Assembly: GCA_015485455.1 (NCBI GenBank)
Contig: WFTN01000143.1
Location: forward strand, 1-5,852
Length of the DNA: 5,852 nucleotides
Direction of reading: 5' to 3'
DNA from: Planctomycetota bacterium
GTDB taxonomy: Bacteria > Planctomycetota > GCA-002687715 > DRQF01
Below, one piece after another: positions 1 to 5,681 of the stretch (positions within the stretch are counted from its first letter, which is position 1; every line of letters starts with the position of its first letter). Below the pieces are notes generated by a model that was not told the origin of the DNA, made no database searches, and was given only the letters and a program-made list of their open reading frames with translations. The position numbers and the translations under genes are program-made.

Positions 1-542
1 CCCTGACTTTCACCGAGGACACCAAGAAACGGCCAAGAAACTTAGACTCTCTCTACGATTCCAACGTCCCCGGCTTTGGCGGGCCCTATATCGATGACTT
101 AATCGGGGGGCGTGATGTCAACGGCCAAGGGTACCGTTACGACCCTTGGAAGAAGAAGTACCGCATGAAAACTGTGGGTAGAACAAAGATCATCTTCACC
201 AGCGCTGGCCAAGACGGAAGATTCGGGACCGCAGATGATATCAGCCGTGAAGTAGACGTAAGGCCAGTCTTGAGGCGCATCTCCCTGGAGAATCTGGCTA
301 TCCTCAATCTTGCTGTCTCTTCCTACAACCAAACGAACCTCAAAACGGCTCCCCTGTCTCAATCAGTTAGCACCGCTCAATCAACCTTGGTCAATGGGGG
401 CTATTTGCCAAGGGGTGTGGACTTCAGCAAAGATGCCTTTGGTGACCGTTATGTTTCCAGTGGCTCCCCTGTGGTCCAGTTCTCCTCAAGGAACTTTGGC
501 ACGCCTGGATCGGGTTCCAATAGCAGTGGAGCTGGACGATGA
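1..542 (+). CDS. Type II secretion GspG-like pseudopilin, 5'-truncated, with two C-terminal modules
   Basis: The frame is open from the window edge, with the first full codon at base 3. It gives 179 residues of a C-terminal part and ends in TGA at 540-542. Seen: a GPYIDD segment, then DPWKKKY (fragment residues 47-53), then FTSAGQDGRFGTADDI (65-80). This is the familiar DPWG.PY...SAG.DG.FGT.DD pattern at the C-terminus of GspG-type major pseudopilins, where acidic residues of this loop bind calcium. After it comes what looks like a second, weaker module: a possible helix (92-110), GGYLP (132-136), DAFGDRY (144-150), VVQFSSRNFGTPG (157-169), and a Gly/Ser-rich end. The N-terminal prepilin signal and helix should lie upstream of the window. 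Pseudopilins build a short periplasmic pilus that pushes substrate through the secretin. The ATG at 165 is internal and not a credible start, because homology-like sequence precedes it. The gene overlaps the next one by 4 bases. The family call is fairly sure; the role as major or minor pseudopilin is not. Confidence 0.72.
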   Translation, partial: LTFTEDTKKRPRNLDSLYDSNVPGFGGPYIDDLIGGRDVNGQGYRYDPWKKKYRMKTVGRTKIIFTSAGQDGRFGTADDISREVDVRPVLRRISLENLAILNLAVSSYNQTNLKTAPLSQSVSTAQSTLVNGGYLPRGVDFSKDAFGDRYVSSGSPVVQFSSRNFGTPGSGSNSSGAGR

Positions 543-2068
543 GTGGAAAGGTTGCCAAGAATCGGAAGCACGCAAAACACCATCACTCGATCATCATTGT
601 TGACGATGTCTATCTTCGGCTCTACCAAATCGCAAGAGAAAATGGGGCCGACGTCATTGTCGACTCCCACGCCGTCGATCTCAGGCAGCTCGAAAACTCC
701 CCAAGACGGGGACTCATTGTACTTCTCAGCAACAACCCAAAAATTCGAAACTTAGTCCTCGTGTTGCGCGAACCGACTTATCGCACGCAGATTGAATTCT
801 TACCCCAAACCGGCCGCCGGCACGCCATCAAAGCTCTCAGTCGTTTGGCCCAATCGTCAGGTTCTGAGTTTCCAGTAATCGAAAAGCTCGCTGCCACAAC
901 TCTGCGTGGGTCCCCGGCTCAAGCTTGGCATCTTTCCATCGTTCGAAGTGATGTGGTGGATGAAATTGCTGCAGAGCTTGACAAACAAAAAATCAAGATT
1001 CGCAAGATCATCGTCGATGAAGAAATCACCCGTGCATCAGCCCTCCACTTCTGCCAATCGGGAAAGGAGAAACCAGACACCGTTTTCGTTTCCGTCTCTG
1101 ACCAATCTTTCGATCTTATTTTTGTGCTCAAGGGTTTGGTGGCATTCTCCAGACGTATGGCCATCTCCCAGGGTAGTGAAATCGGCAAACGAGTTGCCAG
1201 TGAACTCAGGCGCACCAGTGTCTTCTTTCATCGCAAGTTCCCGGAAGCCCAGCTGAGCCGCGCTCTTGTCCACATCCAGTCCGAAGAAATCGCCGACTCG
1301 GTGGCGGAAGAAATTCGCTTAGCCAACCAAATCGATTCCGTCGAGTTGGTGCAAACTAAAGCAATTCGGTGTTTCGATTCGGTTGAGGCGACATCTTCTG
1401 ATCTTTCCACCCTTCAGGCCTTAGAAGAACTCAGAAGCAGCGAGATTAAGTCTTTGGAAGGGGTCGACACACCTGCTAGGCGCCAAGCCAGAAGCCGACG
1501 TCGTTTCGCCCCCTCCGTAGCTCTCGCTTCCGTCATCATTTGTGGCCTCTCATTTTTCTATCTCCTGACCCTGGACGCTGATCTCTCCAGCCAGAAGTTC
1601 TTGGCGTCCTCAAGGAAAACGGAGGTCGCCATGGCAAAGGACGTGGTGGATTCGTGGAATGAGATTAAGCAAAAAGAAGCGCGGGTTATACAAAAAGCGG
1701 GACAGATGAATGACATCTTGAAAGACAGTTTCCCTGTCGCCCACGCTCTCATCGGCATCGCCAGAAATGTGCCCAAAGGTGTCCATGTGGACTCAGTGGA
1801 GTTCTTCCAACCTCCCCCGGGCTTAGACGAACCAGAAGAAATAGCATCTGGATGGAGTGGTCGCATTGTTTTCGTGACCAACCAGAACTATTTCAACTCA
1901 AAACCACTCATCGACCAAACCACGAATGCCTTCAGGTCTGCAAGATTCTTGGAGGGTTTTCAACAGCAAGTCAACGTACTTCCTGATTCTTTGCCTTGGA
2001 AGAAACAAGAAAACAAGAAACAAGAATCCTGCCGTTTCTCTATCAGTTTCAAAGGGAGACAAACATGA
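539..2068 (+). CDS. PilM-PilN fusion / GspL-like inner-membrane assembly protein
   Basis: The product has 509 residues. It starts at the ATG of an ATGA overlap, with GGAG (528-531) seven bases upstream. Residues 1-310 look cytoplasmic, with alternating strands and helices. VFVSVSDQSFDLIFVLKGLVAFSRR (182-206) fits the second-lobe strand pair of PilM/GspL actin-like folds (roughly vDiG..t.l.v..g.l.fsR), although the usual acidic residue and glycine are replaced. A basic stretch (RRQARSRRR, 314-322) precedes a single membrane helix (about 326-345), which predicts an N-in topology. A coiled-coil-prone segment (about 350-392) follows. Then comes a PilN-type ferredoxin-like region with VAHALIGIARNVPKGVHVDSVE (400-421) and strands to the end. 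In type IV pili PilM and PilN are separate proteins that link the ATPase side to PilO. In type II secretion GspL does both jobs in one chain of about 400 residues. This protein is longer and is followed by PilO-, PilP- and secretin-like genes, so a PilM-N fusion is the best reading. The N-terminus is basic and His-rich (HAKHHH). Confidence 0.72.
   Translation: MSGKVAKNRKHAKHHHSIIIVDDVYLRLYQIARENGADVIVDSHAVDLRQLENSPRRGLIVLLSNNPKIRNLVLVLREPTYRTQIEFLPQTGRRHAIKALSRLAQSSGSEFPVIEKLAATTLRGSPAQAWHLSIVRSDVVDEIAAELDKQKIKIRKIIVDEEITRASALHFCQSGKEKPDTVFVSVSDQSFDLIFVLKGLVAFSRRMAISQGSEIGKRVASELRRTSVFFHRKFPEAQLSRALVHIQSEEIADSVAEEIRLANQIDSVELVQTKAIRCFDSVEATSSDLSTLQALEELRSSEIKSLEGVDTPARRQARSRRRFAPSVALASVIICGLSFFYLLTLDADLSSQKFLASSRKTEVAMAKDVVDSWNEIKQKEARVIQKAGQMNDILKDSFPVAHALIGIARNVPKGVHVDSVEFFQPPPGLDEPEEIASGWSGRIVFVTNQNYFNSKPLIDQTTNAFRSARFLEGFQQQVNVLPDSLPWKKQENKKQESCRFSISFKGRQT
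2053..2058 (+). promoter_or_regulatory. Shine-Dalgarno site that fixes the PilO-like start
   Basis: AGGGAG lies six bases before the ATG at 2065. An in-frame ATG at 1996 would give a protein 23 residues longer, but it would overlap the previous gene by 73 bases. The ATG at 2065 has the better ribosome site and makes the same ATGA overlap as the other junctions, so it is preferred. Confidence 0.7.
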
Positions 2069-2664
2069 AGACAGAACCACGATTCGATTTCAAGCGAATG
2101 ACTTTGGTCTTCATCCCAGCGATATTGATTCTTGCCGTGTCCGGTGTACTCGCCTCTCCTGAGCTCAATGAGATCGCCGTGCTTCGAGAGGAGGCAATCA
2201 GGGACACCAAATTGATCCGCGAAGCAGAACGGGTAAGACCCCTGCTCAAGAGCTTCAAACAGAAAAAGATCGCGGCCATCGATGCGGTGGATAGTTGGCT
2301 CAAGAACTCGATCCCCGTGTCAAGAGACCCGCGCATGTTCATGGCCGACATTCGTCTGGCCGAGCTTCGTAGCGGCTGCAAAGTGGATCAATGCCGAGAA
2401 TACCTGAACATCGCGTCTGACGACTATCAAGACGAAGACACAAATGAAGATCAACAGAAGGGAACCACCTGGAGCATCACCTTGCAGGGGAGTTTTCATG
2501 CCATCACGAAATTCATGATGCTCATTCAGCGGGGCGAACGCATCTACCTCACGAAAAAGTTCGGCCTCTGGACCTCGCCATCGGGGAAACTCGAGGCCGA
2601 AGTCAGATTGCTGGCCCCCGGTTTGCATACAGGAACAAGAGACGAAGAAGGATTGAATCAATGA
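2065..2664 (+). CDS. PilO/GspM-like bitopic inner-membrane protein
   Basis: The product has 199 residues from the ATG at 2065. Seen: a short cytoplasmic N-terminus, one membrane helix (about 12-31, TLVFIPAILILAVSGVLA), a charged coiled-coil-prone helix (about 34-80), then an alpha/beta periplasmic region. The segment WSITLQGSFHAITKFMMLIQRGERIYLTKKFGLW (136-169) fits the PilO signature of a strand ending in G.y, a helix ..i..f...l, and a second strand; EAEVRLLAP (178-186) is a final strand. This TM + coiled coil + ferredoxin-like layout is typical of PilO and GspM, which pair with PilN or GspL in the periplasm. Its position right after the PilM/N-like gene and before the PilP-like gene supports PilO. 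Two cysteines, C105 and C110 (CKVDQC), could form a periplasmic disulfide. Sequence identity to known families looks low, so the call rests on architecture and context. Confidence 0.68.
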   Translation: MKTEPRFDFKRMTLVFIPAILILAVSGVLASPELNEIAVLREEAIRDTKLIREAERVRPLLKSFKQKKIAAIDAVDSWLKNSIPVSRDPRMFMADIRLAELRSGCKVDQCREYLNIASDDYQDEDTNEDQQKGTTWSITLQGSFHAITKFMMLIQRGERIYLTKKFGLWTSPSGKLEAEVRLLAPGLHTGTRDEEGLNQ

Positions 2665-3497
2665 GTAGGAAAATGATTGCCCTCCTAATCATACTCACTG
2701 CCCTCTGCGCCTACGTCAATCGAGGCCTCATCTTCGGTGACGAATCATCGAGCTACAAAGAGGATGAAAAGAGCGAAGATCTGGGAACAAGCGACGGTGA
2801 CTTGTCAGAAAGTGAGTCCGGCCCAAAGAAGCAAACTCAAGAAGCTGACCGGACTTCCGCCAACGACACCGAAGCAGTCGACAGCGAGACCTTAACACCA
2901 CTCACTCAATCGGAGCCGAGCCAGCGATTGGAGGATGAAGACCGGAATGCTGTGATCCTGGCAAGCTTGTCCAGAAGAATCGCAGAACGGGAACGCCTTG
3001 ACCAATTGGAGAGTGCCCAAGACCCTTTCGGGACGGTTGTGCCTCAAAACAGGCCCTTGGAGAAGAGCAACTCTCAACAGCCTTCAACCCGCGACACCGA
3101 AGATCAGAGTGTGGAAGAGCGTCAAGAAGAAATACGGCGTGAAGCGGCAAGAAAGGCTCAACGAGAGATGAAAGCGAAGAAACGCGCTGAAATCGCCGCC
3201 ATTGCCATTCACGCAATCATACGGTCAAAGAAAACATCGATGGTGAGGGTTCGCCAAAGAAACCTCCGCGTGGGAGATACCATCCCGGAAACTGCGGCTG
3301 TGGTCACGAAAATTGCTTCTCGCCACATCGTTGTTCGTTTCGATGGCGAAGAGATCGTCATTCCCCTCACCCACGGAAAGCGAGTGCGACGGAAGGTTGA
3401 GGAGCCAGAATCCACTGAGGTCCAAGAAGCAAAGGCCACACCAGCTCCCACTCTCTTGGTCCCCCAAGCCGGAACACAAGGAACAACAACCAAATGA
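2661..3497 (+). CDS. PilP/GspC-like periplasmic connector with charged linker
   Basis: The product has 278 residues and begins in an ATGA overlap with the PilO-like gene; AAGGA (2647-2651) is a possible ribosome site. Seen: an N-terminal membrane anchor (about 5-25, MIALLIILTALCAYVNRGLIF) and a long acidic, Ser/Thr-rich stretch (27-95). DPFGTVV (121-127) recalls the RDPF motif at the start of PilP-type domains. A highly charged helix follows (150-178, rich in E, R, K and A). A compact beta domain (about 179-237) has the PilP/GspC homology-region pattern: IRSKKTSMVRVRQRNLRVGD, then V..I.....VVRF.GEE.VIPL. In characterised systems this domain binds the N0 domain of the secretin and so links the inner-membrane platform to the channel encoded next door. 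PilP is normally a lipoprotein, but here C16 has Leu before it and no good lipobox, so a membrane-anchored GspC-like topology is more likely. The Pro/Thr/Gln-rich tail (250-278) is probably disordered. Confidence 0.68.
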   Translation: MSRKMIALLIILTALCAYVNRGLIFGDESSSYKEDEKSEDLGTSDGDLSESESGPKKQTQEADRTSANDTEAVDSETLTPLTQSEPSQRLEDEDRNAVILASLSRRIAERERLDQLESAQDPFGTVVPQNRPLEKSNSQQPSTRDTEDQSVEERQEEIRREAARKAQREMKAKKRAEIAAIAIHAIIRSKKTSMVRVRQRNLRVGDTIPETAAVVTKIASRHIVVRFDGEEIVIPLTHGKRVRRKVEEPESTEVQEAKATPAPTLLVPQAGTQGTTTK

Positions 3498-5095
3498 AAC
3501 GAACACAGCCAATAATCACATGCTTAGCCATTGTCCTTTTGGTCTCCTGCGCTGGCACCCCCATTCAAGAGGAAAGGCGCATCGCACAGGAAGAATTCAT
3601 GTTGGACAAGGCATCTAAGAAAGGTTGGATCGATTTTCGCCAAGTAAAGAACAAGAAAATCCGACAGCAGATGATCCGCCGGGCCATGGTGCTTTCGCGG
3701 TCAACAATGGCCCCTTACTATGATGGCCTGATCGCCCGCAGTGAACGACTCGCTGAACAAGCAGCAGCCACCAAAGCTGAAAAACCCCGGTCCCAAACGA
3801 TCCAAGATGAAGACCCTAAAGACACGGGACCCGAGTTCAACTTTGAATTCCGGGATGCCCCCATTGAGGAGATCTGCTATCTGGTAGGCGAAGAAATCGG
3901 CATCAATATTCTTATCAGTATCGACATGCCCGAAACTGTGACTGTGAGCTTCCCAAGTATCAACGCCAAGAAAGGGCTCCAATCCATTCTTAAGAGATTT
4001 GATTACGAGCTCATCGAAGCCGACGGCATTTACACAGTCGAGCGTCGCCAAGACGCCCCCATGACCACACGTACTTTTGCTCTCAGGACTGGCATTAAGA
4101 TTGACATTGCCACCCAGCTCAAACCTTTGGCGGGAGCCGGAGGGCAAATCACCATGCTGCCTGAGAACCGCGCGATTGTGGTCACCGCTACCAAAGAGGG
4201 TATGGAGCAAGTCGCCAACTATCTCAAGACGCTTGATCGGCGGCCGCGGCAGGTGGTCATTGAAGCCCTCGTTGTTGAGGTCTCCCGCACCAACTCCCAC
4301 CGCCATGGAGTTGATTTCTCCGCTGGCGACTTGGAGATGTTTTCATCGGTGGGTTCCGTTGATTCCAATTTCTTACCTGCCGCCACGGGAGCCGGTAGCA
4401 ATCCCTTCACTTTGGGAATCATCAATGCCAAGAACGCCATCGAGTTCATGCTTTCCGCCGACGATGGGATCGACCGACTCAATATCCTGCATAGTCCCTT
4501 CATCTCAACGCTGACCGGTAGGCAAGCCACTTTGCGGGTCATCGAGACGATTCCCTACATTCAAGCAACAACTTCAATCGGCGCCGACGGCGGCGCATCA
4601 ACAGGGACTGTCACAAGTTCCCAGCAAATCGAGTTCGAAGAAACGGGTGTCACTTTGGAAGTGACTCCCAATATCGGCGACGACGACATCATTGAAATCT
4701 GGGTGAAGCCGAAAATCGAAGAATTGATCGGTTTCATGGTGGGTGTCCCTGTGGTCGACACTCGCAGTGCCGAGACCAATTTGATGGTGAGAAATGGCGA
4801 AACTGTGGTTTTGGGCGGACTCCTCAGAAACACCTTCCGCCGCACCGAGTCTGGTGTGCCCATTCTCAAGGACATCCCTCTGATCGGTGAACTATTCAAG
4901 CGGGTTGAATTGGAGGATGAGAAGATCGAACTCATGATCTTCTTGACCCCTCACATCATCGGCTACGGCTTTGAGAGCGACCCAGGCAACAATGCTCAAG
5001 AGATCTTTTTGAACAAGCCAGCGGGATTTGGCGGTGTCCGCCAGGTCATCGACCGCGAGGACGTGGAATCCATGCGTTTGGACGAGGACAAATAG
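3494..5095 (+). CDS. gspD: Lipoprotein secretin, GspD/PilQ family outer-membrane channel
   Basis: The product has 533 residues and ends in TAG at 5093-5095. The signal peptide MKRTQPIITCLAIVLLVSC has a lipobox LVSC, with the lipidated Cys at 19. Residues 20-115 are charged, mostly helical and unassigned. Residues 116-185 (FNFEFRDAPIEEICYLVGEE...) are an N0/STN domain. Residues 190-250 (FALRTG...ENRAIVVTATKEGMEQVANYLKTLD) are one N1-type ring domain. QVVIEALVVEV (253-263) opens the secretin barrel. Barrel signatures are HSPFISTLTGRQATLRV (333-349), IEFEETGVTLEVTP (379-392), SAETNLMVRNGETVVLGGLL (425-444), SGVPILKDIPLIGELF (453-468) and ELMIFLTPHII (479-489). These are diagnostic, so the family is certain. 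Secretins form large multimeric gated channels for type II secretion or type IV pili. This one is shorter than typical GspD (about 650 or more) because it has a single N1-type domain. In this respect it resembles PilQ, but no AMIN domains are evident. The short polar tail (490-533) does not resemble a pilotin-binding S-domain. The symbol is a family-level choice; pilQ is the alternative. Confidence 0.93.
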   Translation: MKRTQPIITCLAIVLLVSCAGTPIQEERRIAQEEFMLDKASKKGWIDFRQVKNKKIRQQMIRRAMVLSRSTMAPYYDGLIARSERLAEQAAATKAEKPRSQTIQDEDPKDTGPEFNFEFRDAPIEEICYLVGEEIGINILISIDMPETVTVSFPSINAKKGLQSILKRFDYELIEADGIYTVERRQDAPMTTRTFALRTGIKIDIATQLKPLAGAGGQITMLPENRAIVVTATKEGMEQVANYLKTLDRRPRQVVIEALVVEVSRTNSHRHGVDFSAGDLEMFSSVGSVDSNFLPAATGAGSNPFTLGIINAKNAIEFMLSADDGIDRLNILHSPFISTLTGRQATLRVIETIPYIQATTSIGADGGASTGTVTSSQQIEFEETGVTLEVTPNIGDDDIIEIWVKPKIEELIGFMVGVPVVDTRSAETNLMVRNGETVVLGGLLRNTFRRTESGVPILKDIPLIGELFKRVELEDEKIELMIFLTPHIIGYGFESDPGNNAQEIFLNKPAGFGGVRQVIDREDVESMRLDEDK

Positions 5096-5133
5096 CCCAG
5101 GATCTCTCTTCTTCTCAGGAAGCAAAAAGAAAA

Positions 5134-5164
5134 CCCCGCATTCATTGGAATGCGGGGCTTTTTC
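5134..5164. terminator. Bidirectional Rho-independent terminator between operon and tRNA
   Basis: A perfect 10-bp stem CCCCGCATTC / GAATGCGGGG (5134-5143 with 5148-5157) has a four-base ATTG loop. It is followed on the + strand by CTTTTTCTT and preceded by an A-rich run (5124-5133) that becomes a T-tract on the minus strand. It begins 39 bases after the secretin stop and ends about 10 bases beyond the mature 3' end of the minus-strand tRNA. It is therefore placed to end both convergent transcripts. Confidence 0.92.
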
Positions 5165-5173
5165 TTACAGTAG

Positions 5174-5247
5174 CGACCCAGAAGGGACTCGAACCCTCAA
5201 CCCCCAGATCGACAGTCTGGTGCGCTAACCAATTGCGCCACTGGGCC
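5174..5247 (-). tRNA. tRNA-Asp (anticodon GUC)
   Basis: The reverse complement folds as a full 74-base cloverleaf. The acceptor stem is GGCCCAG / CTGGGTC with one G-U pair. The D-arm is GCGC / GCGC with loop AATTGGTTA. The anticodon stem is CCAGA / TCTGG with loop CTGTCGA, giving anticodon GTC. The variable loop has five bases. The T-arm is GAGGG / CCCTT with loop TTCGAGT. The discriminator base is G73, as expected for Asp. CCA is not encoded (the bases after G73 are CTA), so CCA-adding enzyme is needed. Position 38 is A rather than the C common in Asp tRNAs. It lies convergent to the secretion operon. Confidence 0.96.
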
Positions 5248-5378
5248 TATTGTGCTGGGATTCTATGGTGGACTGGGACAGGTTCAAGGGAAAAAGTAGA
5301 TCAAACTGCTTAGCCCCAGCAGAAAACCCTCTCAAACCCAGTTTTGGGGCCATTCCCACCGGCAGAAAGTCCAGGTAG
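5248..5378. other. Intergenic stretch, no gene seen
   Basis: Apart from the tRNA promoter at 5260-5287, I see no coding frame, RNA fold or repeat in this stretch between the tRNA and the second terminator. Confidence 0.6.
5260..5287 (-). promoter_or_regulatory. Probable sigma-70-type promoter of tRNA-Asp
   Basis: Read on the minus strand there is TTGAAC (bases 5287-5282), a 16-base spacer, then TAGAAT (5265-5260). The -10 box matches TATAAT at five of six positions and the -35 box matches TTGACA at four of six. Transcription would start about six bases upstream of the mature tRNA 5' end at 5247, which suits a short tRNA leader. Confidence 0.6.
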
Positions 5379-5410
5379 AAAAAAAGCCACCTTCCGAGAA
5401 GGCGGCTTTT
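5379..5410 (-). terminator. Second Rho-independent terminator, stronger on the minus strand
   Basis: Seven A's (5379-5385) lead into the stem AGCC-A-CCTTC / GAAGG-C-GGCT with a three-base CGA loop (5395-5397), followed by TTTT. Read as + strand RNA the middle pair is an A-C mismatch. Read as minus-strand RNA the same position is a G-U wobble, so the stem is continuous and a seven-base T-tract follows. The minus strand is therefore the likely working direction. It would end transcripts arriving from the repeat region to the right. Weak + strand activity is also possible. Confidence 0.75.
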
Positions 5411-5436
5411 GTGCTGGCGGAAAAATCCGACCCTAG

Positions 5437-5665
5437 CCCGACTAATTCATGAGATCGTGGTCGTCGTGTGAGAAAATGCTCCGCAAAGAAAGCTCAGCAC
5501 AACGGTTCTTAGACTTCTCTTCGAAACACAACACAGCCAGGGGTGGCAGAGTGTTCGTAATCAAAGAAGTCGCCCTGCTACGACCACGTGGTCGTGAGGG
5601 GCGACTGATGCAGAGTACGGGCGCTATGCCGCCCCTGGCGGCCGCGAGGTCGTGAATTATTCGGG
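5437..5665. repeat. Palindromic repeat unit, copy 1 (complete, about 229 bp)
   Basis: This is the full copy of a tandem repeat whose second copy starts at 5670. Its ends are imperfect inverted repeats of 21 bp (5437-5457 against 5645-5665, 17 of 21 paired), with outermost CCCGA and TCGGG. Inside is an inner inverted repeat (5537-5551 against 5624-5638, 13 of 15) and, within that, a central hairpin (5568-5606). The nested symmetry suggests either a structured RNA/DNA or a small non-autonomous mobile element (MITE-like). A four-base TCAA separates it from copy 2. A 68-codon frame runs through it, but it is not preserved in copy 2, so it is not treated as a gene. I do not recognise the family. 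Confidence 0.85.
5568..5606. repeat. Central hairpin of repeat copy 1 with a 16-bp perfect palindrome
   Basis: The outer stem AGTCGCCC / GGGCGACT (8 bp, 5568-5575 with 5599-5606) and the inner perfect palindrome ACGACCACGTGGTCGT (5580-5595) are separated by a small internal loop (TGCT / GAG). The centre has no loop bases, so it could extrude as a DNA cruciform or act as a dyad protein site with a CACGTG core. No T-tract follows, so it is not a terminator. Confidence 0.8.
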
Positions 5666-5681
5666 TCAACCCGACTAATTC
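5654..5681. repeat. Inverted repeat at the junction of the two repeat copies
   Basis: The arms GAATTATTCGGGT and ACCCGACTAATTC pair at 12 of 13 positions around a central CA. It forms because the right end of copy 1 and the left end of copy 2 are themselves inverted relatives. It may be simply a by-product of tandem placement, or a site used in forming the array. Confidence 0.75.

Noticed and set aside
2001..2026. Short A-rich direct repeat (AAACAAG repeated three times) as a slippage or frameshift site
   Set aside because: It encodes a hydrophilic loop (KKQENKKQES) before the last strand of the PilN-like domain. The frame continues normally to its ATGA overlap, so no frameshift is needed.
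1996..2064. Longer start for the PilO-like protein at 1996
   Set aside because: It would add a polar KK/RK-rich stretch before the membrane helix and overlap the previous gene by 73 bases. The ATG at 2065 has AGGGAG at good spacing and the ATGA overlap.
2694..2711. Lipobox in the PilP-like protein around Cys16
   Set aside because: The residue before Cys is Leu (TALC), which is not accepted by the usual lipobox, so a membrane anchor is more likely.
3701..4306. 201-codon minus-strand frame inside the secretin gene
   Set aside because: It lies wholly antisense to unmistakable secretin N0/N1 sequence and shows no motif or start signal of its own.
5174..5247. tRNA as integration site for the repeat element
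   Set aside because: Integrative elements usually recombine at the tRNA 3' end. The repeat lies on the 5' side almost 200 bases away, and no duplicated tRNA fragment is present.
5411..5436. Degenerate third repeat copy left of copy 1, based on the shared CTGGCGG
   Set aside because: Only seven bases match and the distance to the unit start differs by about 11 bases from that in the real unit, so chance is sufficient.
5449..5655. 68-codon + strand frame across repeat copy 1
   Set aside because: Copy 2 carries a 1-base indel that shifts the frame while downstream bases stay identical, so selection is not on a protein. No convincing ribosome site or domain is seen.
5442..5669. 75-codon minus-strand frame across repeat copy 1
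   Set aside because: It overlaps the palindromic repeat, has no recognisable motif, and results from the inverted symmetry.
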